DNA of 8,731 bases. Origin: Bacteroidetes bacterium 4572_114. Lineage in GTDB: Bacteria; Bacteroidota; Bacteroidia; Bacteroidales; 4484-276. Below the pieces are notes generated by a model. That model was not told where the DNA came from. It saw only the letters and a list, made by a program, of their open reading frames with translations, and ran no database searches. This document shows positions 1 to 6,408 of this stretch, piece by piece. Where the stretch lies: NCBI GenBank assembly GCA_002254335.1, contig NIVA01000167.1:1-8731 (forward strand), read 5' to 3'. Position 1 is the stretch's first letter, and each line of letters begins with the position of its first letter. A program made the translations under genes and the position numbers.

Positions 1-274
1 TCCGCGCCTTTCAGCGAAAATCCGCGTCAAAAAAAAGCTGACGCAGATTCACGCGGGAAAGCGCAGATAGAAAACAAAAAAAATCCGCGCCTTTCAGCGA
101 AAATCCGCGTCAAAAAAAAAGCTGACGCAGATTCACGCGGGAAAGCGCAGATAGAAAACAAAATAAAATCCGTGCCTTTCAGCGAAAATCCGCGTCTAAA
201 AAAATCTGACGCAGATTCACGCGGGAAAGCGCAGATAGAAAAAAAATCCGTGCCTTTCAGCGAAAATCCGCGTC
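1..274. repeat. Tandem array of ~83-bp hairpin-forming units (3 full copies plus a half copy)
   Basis: Units begin at 1, 84, 169 and 247. Each full unit has a 28-bp arm (1-28, 84-111, 169-196), an A-rich loop of 11-12 bases, a second 28-bp arm (40-67, 124-151, 208-235) and an A-rich linker of 11-17 bases. The fourth copy has only the first arm (247-274). The second arm is identical in all three copies. The first arm differs at its fifth base, which is C in copies 1-2 and T in copies 3-4. The two arms of copy 1 are imperfect reverse complements, 21 of 28 positions. In RNA from the minus strand four of the seven mismatches become G-U pairs, giving 25 of 28, against 22 of 28 for the plus strand. 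The array ends directly against the stop codon of the kinase gene and may continue left of the window. It does not look coding. Confidence 0.9.
169..235 (-). terminator. Candidate transcription terminator of the thiamine-BP/pnuC/kinase operon (first full hairpin of the array)
   Basis: Read on the minus strand, this is the first complete hairpin after the kinase stop codon (275-277). It has GC-rich 28-base arms and is followed by a T-rich stretch (168 down to 152). That is the layout of an intrinsic terminator, although the arms are longer than usual and imperfect. The half copy before it (274-247) is also followed by a run of eight T. Termination here is an inference from position and shape. 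The same hairpins could instead stabilise the 3' end of the mRNA. Confidence 0.4.
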
Positions 275-811
275 TCAAATAATATCCTCAACAAATTTAA
301 CCGCATTCTTAAAGCGCCCGTCACCTGTGCCGCTAACGATTTTATAATTCAGGCCCCTGGCTTCCAGCTCATCCAAATAAAGATCAAACAAATATTTGCG
401 CCTGTCAGGGTGCTCACGTAGCGGGTCGTACTCCCAGGGCAGGTCTATGTCCATCAGAAGATAAAGGTCGTAATCCTGCCGGTCGAGGTTTTCGAGTATC
501 CATGGATGGCACTTCCCATATTTGACATCACACCATATTTTTGTTACCAGCAGCTCGGTATCGGCAAATAATAGATTATCGGCTAACTCCAACAAAGCCC
601 CCTCCGATATTTTTTGTCCACGGGCTATTTTTAAAATGTCACCGTAATTGTACGCCCCCTCCTGTTGAAGAAGGAAAACCCTGGCAAACTCAGGCACCCA
701 CACAGTTAAATAATGATCGGCCAATTGCTGTGCCAGGAAAGATTTACCGGTTGATTCAGGCCCGGTGAGGGCTATTTTTTTAGGCTTTTTGATATTGTTC
801 TTTTTGCTCAT
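275..811 (-). CDS. NadR-type ribosylnicotinamide kinase-like P-loop ATPase (AAA_28 family)
   Basis: A cytoplasmic 178-residue P-loop protein. The Walker A motif GPESTGKS lies at residues 17-24. It is followed by the EFAR segment (41-44) typical of the kinase domain of NadR, and by the D-x-D-x-P-W-x-x-D-x-x-R stretch (residues 121-132) that matches the family's nucleotide-binding and lid region. Only the kinase domain is present. The helix-turn-helix and adenylyltransferase domains of enterobacterial NadR are missing, as is common in stand-alone homologues. The expected reaction is ATP-dependent phosphorylation of nicotinamide riboside to NMN, which would trap substrate imported by PnuC. The ATG at 809-811 is favoured because a GGAGG ribosome-binding site lies 10 bases upstream and Walker A sits at the normal distance from the start. 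The gene overlaps pnuC by 32 bases and is the last of the operon. The substrate is inferred; a thiamine- or other nucleoside-phosphorylating role is possible given the first gene of the operon. Confidence 0.85.
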   Translation of the reverse strand: MSKKNNIKKPKKIALTGPESTGKSFLAQQLADHYLTVWVPEFARVFLLQQEGAYNYGDILKIARGQKISEGALLELADNLLFADTELLVTKIWCDVKYGKCHPWILENLDRQDYDLYLLMDIDLPWEYDPLREHPDRRKYLFDLYLDELEARGLNYKIVSGTGDGRFKNAVKFVEDII

Positions 812-1409
812 TTAGTTTCTTCCTCCACTCCAGGTACCCTAAAATTGCTATCACCAAAAATACCGTAAACTGAAAGCTGGTAAGCACAAGCCCTTTGTGA
901 AAATACAACGGTATGGAAATCACATTCCCAACAATCCAAAATATCCAGTTTTCAATTTTCTTCAGTGCCATCAACCACATGCCAATGATAAATATTGCCG
1001 TTGTAAGCGAATCCCAGTTGGGCACCGTGCTATCGGTATAATTTTTCAATACAAATTGCAACACAAAAAAGAAAGCTATGGCACCGGCTATGCTCAGGAG
1101 ATGTTGGCCAACAGAATTTTTTGAAATTGGGATAAAATTATCGGCCTGGTCTTTTCGCGTCCACTTGAACCATCCATACACACTCATAATAAAAAAGAAA
1201 AAATTGATGCCCATATCGGCATAAAGCCCGGCAAAAAAGCAGATATAAACATAAATCAGCACCGAAATTATGCCGGTAGGATAAACCAGGATGTTCTCCT
1301 TTTTTGCAAACCAAACGCTAAACAAACCAAAAAACACCGCTGCGGCTTCAAGCCACGATGCATTTAGGATGTTCTGGTAGAAAAGGTCAAAAAATTCGTG
1401 GGGCTGCAT
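780..1409 (-). CDS. pnuC: PnuC-family vitamin transporter (nicotinamide riboside or related substrate)
   Basis: An inner-membrane protein of 209 residues with about seven hydrophobic segments (roughly 19-33, 40-60, 66-79, 103-121, 133-149, 155-171, 177-193). This matches the size and topology of PnuC transporters, which carry out facilitated uptake driven by intracellular phosphorylation of the vitamin. The signature WxxWxxxN is at residues 155-162, within the family-typical block ENWIFWIVGN. The N-terminal segment around SVWFAKKENILVYPTGI also fits the family. Its ATG overlaps the stop of the upstream gene as TGATG, with no Shine-Dalgarno sequence, so translation is probably coupled. The downstream kinase supports nicotinamide riboside. 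PnuC relatives include the thiamine transporter PnuT, and the upstream gene is of a thiamine-binding type, so substrate assignment from sequence alone is uncertain. Family membership is certain; specificity is not. Confidence 0.92.
   Translation of the reverse strand: MQPHEFFDLFYQNILNASWLEAAAVFFGLFSVWFAKKENILVYPTGIISVLIYVYICFFAGLYADMGINFFFFIMSVYGWFKWTRKDQADNFIPISKNSVGQHLLSIAGAIAFFFVLQFVLKNYTDSTVPNWDSLTTAIFIIGMWLMALKKIENWIFWIVGNVISIPLYFHKGLVLTSFQFTVFLVIAILGYLEWRKKLNEQKEQYQKA
822..826 (-). promoter_or_regulatory. Shine-Dalgarno sequence GGAGG for the kinase gene, inside pnuC
   Basis: On the minus strand GGAGG is followed by 10 bases and then the kinase ATG. It lies within the 3' end of the pnuC coding region. 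A clear purine-rich site is notable because the other starts here show none, and many Bacteroidota genes lack one. It supports the ATG at 811 and independent ribosome loading despite the 32-base overlap. Confidence 0.6.
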
Positions 1410-1657
1410 CAGGCTTTGTTCAGGTCGGCATTAATTACTTTCAACACAAAAACGGAATGGGGCAGTTCGAAGGATTTGTAAATTTCATCCGTCAGGATTT
1501 TCATCACTTCAAAGTATTCGCCAAACACCTGGGTGCTCATCCCATTGGTTTGCACCACAAGGTTTTCGTGGCTGTTCAACCTACCAATAAAACCCTTAAT
1601 GGGCGGGATATATTCAACCTTTAGCGGATAGTAACTAATGTCAACTGATACTTTCAT
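1409..1657 (-). CDS. YkoF/MTH1187-like thiamine-binding-type small protein
   Basis: A compact 82-residue protein without signal peptide or membrane segment. The opening MKVSVDISYYPL, the central TNGMSTQVFGEY (residues 37-48) and the ending FELPHSVFVLKVINADL match the small ferredoxin-like-fold family called thiamine-binding protein or DUF77 (MTH1187, YkoF relatives). Those proteins assemble from such single domains, and YkoF binds thiamine or hydroxymethylpyrimidine. Here it is the first gene of a three-gene operon, and its TGA shares one base with the pnuC ATG. Its role is probably binding or sensing a vitamin in the cytoplasm, but no enzymatic activity is known from the family and no ligand can be read from the sequence. 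No Shine-Dalgarno sequence precedes the ATG; the leader is octamer-repeat DNA. Confidence 0.8.
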   Translation of the reverse strand: MKVSVDISYYPLKVEYIPPIKGFIGRLNSHENLVVQTNGMSTQVFGEYFEVMKILTDEIYKSFELPHSVFVLKVINADLNKA

Positions 1658-1661
1658 GATA

Positions 1662-1725
1662 CAAATGATTAAATGCGTAAATGTGTGAATGATTCAATGG
1701 TTCAATGGTTCAATGGTTCAATGAT
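1662..1725. repeat. Degenerate 8-bp tandem repeat, 8 units (core nAATGnn; last four TCAATGGT-like)
   Basis: Cut every eight bases from 1662, the sequence gives CAAATGAT, TAAATGCG, TAAATGTG, TGAATGAT, three copies of TCAATGGT and TCAATGAT. All share AATG at the same place. The array begins four bases from the start codon of the thiamine-binding-type gene, so it occupies the immediate leader of that operon. Confidence 0.85.
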
Positions 1726-1739
1726 GTGATTATTCCAAT

Positions 1740-1869
1740 TTTCCATCTTTCCATCTTTCCATCTTTCCATCTTTCCATCTTTCCATCTTTCCTCTTTCAT
1801 CTTTCCTCTTTCCATCTTTCCATCTTTCCATCTTCCATCTTCCATCTTTCCATCTTTCCTCTTTCCATC
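1740..1869. repeat. Tandem octamer array TTTCCATC, about 17 units
   Basis: Six perfect TTTCCATC units run from 1740 to 1787. They are followed by eleven more units to 1869, some shortened to seven bases (TTTCCTC, TTTCATC, TTCCATC). The length changes fit replication slippage. On the minus strand it reads (GATGGAAA)n, a purine-only strand apart from one T per unit. It lies between the candidate minus-strand promoter at 1881-1888 and the operon start, so it would be transcribed as leader RNA. Confidence 0.93.
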
Positions 1870-1880
1870 ATAACCATCGG

Positions 1881-1888
1881 CAAAAGTA
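1881..1888 (-). promoter_or_regulatory. Candidate -7 promoter element TACTTTTG for the vitamin operon
   Basis: This is an exact match to the Bacteroidota TAnnTTTG -7 consensus on the minus strand. The surrounding 12 bases (TTTACTTTTGCC, 1890 down to 1879) recur identically upstream of the gene at 6409-7638. I see no good -33 TTTG at the usual distance. Transcription would start near 1874 and give a leader of about 215 bases made largely of octamer repeats. Confidence 0.5.
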
Positions 1889-1951
1889 AATAAAAGCCAA
1901 AGATTGCACGTTTTAGTTAAAAGGAATTTTCGGGCATAAACAAATTTGTTT

Positions 1952-1959
1952 TAATTTTG
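1952..1959 (+). promoter_or_regulatory. Candidate -7 promoter element TAATTTTG for the large secreted protein
   Basis: Exact match to TAnnTTTG on the plus strand, 115 bases before the chosen ATG. Start of transcription would fall near 1966, leaving a leader of about 110 bases that contains a T10 run. A clear -33 element is not visible. Confidence 0.5.
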
Positions 1960-2074
1960 CAGCTCGAAATATCTGCTAACACATATTATCCTGTTTTTTT
2001 TTTGATTATTTTGCTTTTTATTGCTTATTTTTAAATCCGCAAGTGGATTCCATTTTGACACTAATAAAAAAAAC

Positions 2075-5000
2075 ATGAAACATTTTCCTAATGCACTTTT
2101 GCTCATCCTTCCCGGAATACTTTTCTTTTTAAGCCTTGTTTCTAAGCCTTTGTGTGTCCAGGCACAAAGCACAACTTATTATGTCGATTACGACAACGGC
2201 TCAGACAGTAACCCCGGGACCTCGGAAATACTGGCCTGGAAAAACATCAGTTTTGCTGTTGGCAGCAGCAGCCCTGTTGTAGCCGGCAATACCATAATGG
2301 TGAAAGAACGGGCAAACGGGCTGGCATACCCCACCCACAACACCATCAGGATTACCGGGTCGAACGGGAATTACATCACCATTAAAGCCTATCCGGGGCA
2401 CAACCCAATTATACACCCGGGCACTGGCAGCGCAAATTGTTTTAGTGGGGGCATAGATATTTCCTACTTTATTATCGAAGGTTTTGAATGTACGGGAGTG
2501 GAAGATGCCAACGCTGTAGGTATTGGTTTTTATGGTGTCGATACCGACCACATCGAAATCAGGGACGTTTATATCCACGATATCGGATTGACTTTTCCTA
2601 CCAATGCCAATCCTGCAATTTATTTTGGTGGAAGTGCTACCCACCAAAATAACATAATCGAAGATTGCACAATTGACAATATCAGCGGAGAAGGTATTTA
2701 TATAGGGAGTTCAAGTTCGGGAAACTTCAGCCTAAAGTCGCACCATTTTACAATTGAAAACAACAGCATAACCGATTGCAAGGATGAAGCTGTTGACATA
2801 AAACCCAATGCCCACGACATTTTAATTAGTGATAATAATTTCGAGGATTGCGGACACTCTTATTCGGGTATCAGGCTGGATGGGCAGTTTGTTGAATTTG
2901 CCAATAATACCCTGCGCAACATGGGCAATACCACTGGTAATTCTTTCGCAATATCTTTTTCGGACGGGAAATACGATGGGCATAACATCCACCACAATTA
3001 TTTTTTCAATACCTTAAGTGGCGGAGGATGGGCCGATGCGCATATCAAATTTCCGGGCGATGCAGTAGGTACCCCCTTCCAAATAACCCACAATACCTTT
3101 ATTGGCGCCGGCAAATACGGCCTGTTTTTTTACGAAGAAACAGGAAACCACATCGTAAAAGACAATATCTTTATCAACAGCACAAGCCATCAAATCAAAA
3201 AGCATAATTCCAACGGAAACACAATGGACTACAATGCTTATGATATAGTCGATATTGATTGGGACGATATTGATTATAGCGACCTGGCGGTTTTCTGCAG
3301 TAACGAGAGCCAGGAATGTAACGGGTTCAGCGGCACTTTGCTTGTGGACCTCAGCGATGGCAGCCTCCTTGAAGGCTCTCCATTAAAAAATGCAGCATCA
3401 GATGGAACTCATATCGGAGCCTGGCAGGAGTCACCTCCCCCCAGTTCCTATACTTTATCGGTAAGCTCAAATGGCAATGGAACAGTAACGCTCGATCCTC
3501 CGGGCGGCACTTATAATGTGGGGTCGCAGGTTACTTTAACGGCAACGGCCGATGCTATCAATCAATTTATTTACTGGAGTGGCGACAACATCAGCGTTAC
3601 CAACCCGTTGACGGTAACCGTAAATTCCGATATGAACATTGCCGGCAACTTTCGCCCAACCGATGTTTGCGAAATACGTGGGACATGGCTCAACCCTAAA
3701 TCTTTTGACTCGCAATTAAGGCGGACAGCAACATTGACCAAACTGACAACTGCCAATTTTAACACTATTTTTGTTGCTGCCCCTCCTATTGGGGACAATT
3801 ATGGATGGTCCGATGCAAGTCATTTTCTCGCATTTATTCAACAGGCCGACCTGTTGGGGTTTAGCGTTCATGTCTGGGTTTCGAATAACAACAGGATAGA
3901 AGATGTTGATTTTACCAGCCCGGCAGAACAGGCGGCACAAGCTCAATGGGTGCTCGATTTAATGGCCCAATACGGTACTTATCTCGATGGTGTCCATTTC
4001 GACTATATCAGATATTCCGATTGGGAAGATGTCAACATAGGTGGAAAAATGGATGGTGTTACCCAAACAATAGCTAACGCATATACTCAGCTAAAATTAA
4101 ATTATCCTGATAAATATCTTACTTGCACATCGTTTGACATTGAACCAAATTGGGAGGAAAGTTACGTTGACCCTCCACTTTGGGGCGAAGATGTTCCAAC
4201 ATGGTTTAAAAACTGGTATGCTGCCAATCCTGGATCGATTTTTCATGGGGGTGTTGTGCAAGGCTTGAATTATGTTGGCGTACCTCACCACATGAAATAC
4301 CAGCAAAACCCGGTCGAATGGATTTCCGGCAATATCTGCGATGGCGTTATGCCTATGCAATATACAATGGATCAATCGCCCTGGGAAGAGGAAGCCGGTT
4401 TTTGGAAAGATTTTTTGCAATTTGTGAACAGCGATTTTCAAAAAACCTTTATGGGCATTGGGTGGCTTAGCGAAGACGGACATCCCGATTGGGGCTACGA
4501 TGCGGCAGGTGTTGTCAATAAAATCAATTATGGCCGTTCAATCGGGTTAAAGGGATTTGTTGTTTTTCAAATTGGTGCTATCGATGATGGCAATGGCAAC
4601 CATATCGACGATATGCCACTTATCAACGCATTGGCAAACGGGCCTTGCCAAACCCCTGCCCTTTCTTGCTTTACATCAGGCATTGTCTCTCCATATAAAT
4701 GGTCGGGCGCAATTGGCACAGATTGGGGCACAGGTGGAAACTGGCAATGCGGCAATGCCCCCACATCAACAGATAACGTTGTAATCCCTGATGTTGCCAA
4801 CTATCTTATTATTGGTGAAGCGCCGGGAACGCCTGCAATTTGTAACAACCTTACAATTAACAGCGGGGCTACCCTTGCCATCGATGCAGGAAAAGCCTTA
4901 AGCGTGAAAGGTGACCTCACAATTGCGGCTTCCAAAGTTGCTGCCACGTTGACTGTTAATAGCGATGCAACCGGCACCGGCTCCCTCATAGTTTCAGGAA

Positions 5001-6352
5001 CTTCAACCGGCAATATAATTTTTAAACGTTATGTTGATGAACACGCCAAAGCAGCTACATGGCATTATGTAAGCTCGCCAGTTGCAGGCCAATCACTTGG
5101 AGGAACTTGGATGGATGACAATGATATTGCATTTAATGATCCGGCACGACAATTTTATCGTTTTGATGAAGATACTGATTACTGGATTTACTACGGATAT
5201 ACAGGTTCAGTGCCCGAAGATTTTGGCGATAATACTTTTGTCGGGGCACGAGGCTATTGCATTACAAGAAGTGGTGCCGGCGAACTTTCTTTTACAGGTA
5301 CAGTAAGGACAAGTGATGTAACCTATGCGGCAACTTATACATCAGGCAAAGGGGATGGTTGTAACCTTGTTGGAAATCCGTTTACCAGTTCTCTTGGTGT
5401 TACAAATTCAGCATCAACAACCAGTAATTTTTTAGCAGTTAATTCAGATTTACTCGATAACAGCTACGAAGCATTATATATCTGGGATGAACAAACTGGT
5501 TATTCAGGAGGCCGAAATGATTACAAAATAATATACAATGGGGCGGTTGTCGCCGGTGTTATTGATCAGGATTACATACAACCCGGCCAGGCATTTATGG
5601 TAAAAATAGTTTCAGGTGGCGGCAACCTTGCATTTAATGAAGATATGCAGGCCCATGCCACTGTTGATTTTTATAAAAACACAAAAGAGTTATGGCCCTC
5701 GGTTGAACTTATTGTTGAGAATAACGATTTGTACAACTCCACAGCAATTGGTTTTAATGAAAATATGACTTTAGGGCTTGATCCTTCTTATGATGTCGGT
5801 AAAATGAAAGGTAACCCCGATATTGCACTTTACACAAAGCTTGTTGAAGATAATGGAGTTGACTTTGCCATCCAGGCCTTGCCCTTTTCGGGAATGGAAG
5901 AATTTGAAATTGCCGTTGGGGTGGATGTTTTGGAAACAACGATATTGGAGTTTTCGGCAAACCAGGAAAAATTAGACAACTACAACATCGTGCTGGAAGA
6001 CAGACAAGAAAACACATTTACAAACCTCAGGTGGGACACTTATTTTGCTGAGATTAACGGGAACGGAACGGGGCGGTTTTTTCTGCATTTCAAAGATGCT
6101 ACGGCAATTGGGGAAACCATGCCACAATCCAGCATCAGCTGCAGGTATATCAACGGAAAGTTGTTAGTCCAAAACCCGGAAAACGAAACCGGATGGATAA
6201 CGTTGGCCAATGTTTCGGGCCAGGTATTGGGCAGGATGGAGATGGACAGTGACGAAACGCAGGTATTTTCCATCCATCAGCCAACGGGCATTTATATAAT
6301 CTCTGTACAGACCGGAAAGACGAGCATTAGCAAGAAAATATTTATCAACTAA
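2075..6352 (+). CDS. Secreted multidomain T9SS protein: beta-helix + InlB repeat + GHL10 glycosyl-hydrolase-like domain
   Basis: A 1425-residue exported protein. The frame is open from an ATG at 2021, but the ATG at 2075 is preferred because it directly precedes a signal peptide (residues 1-30, K2 then a hydrophobic core, cleavage likely after VQA). Next comes a DUF1565-like opening, YYVDYDNGSDSNPGT, and a right-handed parallel beta-helix with N-rich repeats (about 33-430). A proline-serine linker leads to a divergent InlB B-repeat (458-528). The GHL10/DUF187-type domain follows (532-855), starting CEIRGTWL and carrying the family-like DGVHFDYIRY (638-647) in which D643 may be catalytic. Then come a W- and G-rich strand module (about 867-986), a T9SS-associated beta region (987-1350) and a C-terminal sorting domain (about 1352-1425, ending KKIFIN). 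A role in binding or cleaving a polysaccharide is inferred; the substrate is unknown. It appears to be monocistronic. Confidence 0.9.
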   Translation: MKHFPNALLLILPGILFFLSLVSKPLCVQAQSTTYYVDYDNGSDSNPGTSEILAWKNISFAVGSSSPVVAGNTIMVKERANGLAYPTHNTIRITGSNGNYITIKAYPGHNPIIHPGTGSANCFSGGIDISYFIIEGFECTGVEDANAVGIGFYGVDTDHIEIRDVYIHDIGLTFPTNANPAIYFGGSATHQNNIIEDCTIDNISGEGIYIGSSSSGNFSLKSHHFTIENNSITDCKDEAVDIKPNAHDILISDNNFEDCGHSYSGIRLDGQFVEFANNTLRNMGNTTGNSFAISFSDGKYDGHNIHHNYFFNTLSGGGWADAHIKFPGDAVGTPFQITHNTFIGAGKYGLFFYEETGNHIVKDNIFINSTSHQIKKHNSNGNTMDYNAYDIVDIDWDDIDYSDLAVFCSNESQECNGFSGTLLVDLSDGSLLEGSPLKNAASDGTHIGAWQESPPPSSYTLSVSSNGNGTVTLDPPGGTYNVGSQVTLTATADAINQFIYWSGDNISVTNPLTVTVNSDMNIAGNFRPTDVCEIRGTWLNPKSFDSQLRRTATLTKLTTANFNTIFVAAPPIGDNYGWSDASHFLAFIQQADLLGFSVHVWVSNNNRIEDVDFTSPAEQAAQAQWVLDLMAQYGTYLDGVHFDYIRYSDWEDVNIGGKMDGVTQTIANAYTQLKLNYPDKYLTCTSFDIEPNWEESYVDPPLWGEDVPTWFKNWYAANPGSIFHGGVVQGLNYVGVPHHMKYQQNPVEWISGNICDGVMPMQYTMDQSPWEEEAGFWKDFLQFVNSDFQKTFMGIGWLSEDGHPDWGYDAAGVVNKINYGRSIGLKGFVVFQIGAIDDGNGNHIDDMPLINALANGPCQTPALSCFTSGIVSPYKWSGAIGTDWGTGGNWQCGNAPTSTDNVVIPDVANYLIIGEAPGTPAICNNLTINSGATLAIDAGKALSVKGDLTIAASKVAATLTVNSDATGTGSLIVSGTSTGNIIFKRYVDEHAKAATWHYVSSPVAGQSLGGTWMDDNDIAFNDPARQFYRFDEDTDYWIYYGYTGSVPEDFGDNTFVGARGYCITRSGAGELSFTGTVRTSDVTYAATYTSGKGDGCNLVGNPFTSSLGVTNSASTTSNFLAVNSDLLDNSYEALYIWDEQTGYSGGRNDYKIIYNGAVVAGVIDQDYIQPGQAFMVKIVSGGGNLAFNEDMQAHATVDFYKNTKELWPSVELIVENNDLYNSTAIGFNENMTLGLDPSYDVGKMKGNPDIALYTKLVEDNGVDFAIQALPFSGMEEFEIAVGVDVLETTILEFSANQEKLDNYNIVLEDRQENTFTNLRWDTYFAEINGNGTGRFFLHFKDATAIGETMPQSSISCRYINGKLLVQNPENETGWITLANVSGQVLGRMEMDSDETQVFSIHQPTGIYIISVQTGKTSISKKIFIN

Positions 6353-6370
6353 CAATTTAGTGAAAAACCC

Positions 6371-6389
6371 GGTAGGTTTATAACCCACC
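6371..6389 (-). terminator. Candidate terminator hairpin between convergent genes
   Basis: The stem is GGTGGGTT with AACCTACC around a 3-base loop on the minus strand. All eight pairs form if one G-U is counted. GGG and then five T follow on that strand, so it best fits termination of the minus-strand gene ending at 6409. On the plus strand the stem has one A-C mismatch and no T run, so it would be a poor terminator for the large secreted-protein gene. Confidence 0.5.
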
Positions 6390-6408
6390 AATCTAATTAA
6401 AAGCTATT

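Larger units (their letters stand above)
1658..2074. other. 417-bp divergent intergenic region with repeats and two promoters
   Basis: This region separates the minus-strand vitamin operon from the plus-strand secreted-protein gene. From left to right it holds a degenerate octamer array (1662-1725), a pyrimidine-rich octamer array (1740-1869), a minus-strand TACTTTTG element (1881-1888), a plus-strand TAATTTTG element (1952-1959), a run of ten T (1994-2003) and an AT-rich leader for the plus-strand gene. I see no THI-box (TPP riboswitch) sequence and no credible small gene. The open frames crossing it are repeat-encoded and biased. Confidence 0.75.

Noticed and set aside
1..274. Possible CRISPR array
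   Set aside because: The whole unit is repeated, including the parts between arms, so there are no unique spacers. The 28-base arms are hairpin partners, and no cas gene is present.
27..278. Open frame of 83 codons on the minus strand across the repeat array
   Set aside because: It is a read-through of the ~83-bp repeat, encodes three near-copies of the same peptide and overlaps the kinase stop. Nothing suggests translation.
1705..1893. Open frame of 62 codons on the plus strand (FPSFHLSIFPSF type peptide)
   Set aside because: It is a translation of the octamer array, with no start context and no non-repeat content.
1658..1900. TPP riboswitch upstream of the thiamine-binding-type gene
   Set aside because: I looked for a THI-box-like core on the minus strand and found only repeat DNA and the TACTTTTG element.
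1959..2003. Intrinsic terminator or attenuator made of GCAG/CTGC (1959-1976) and the T10 run
   Set aside because: The stem is only four pairs with a ten-base loop, and the T run begins 17 bases after it, too far for an intrinsic terminator.
2021..2074. Upstream ATG start for the large secreted protein
   Set aside because: It would add 18 polar residues ahead of a complete signal peptide. The ATG at 2075 gives the standard arrangement.
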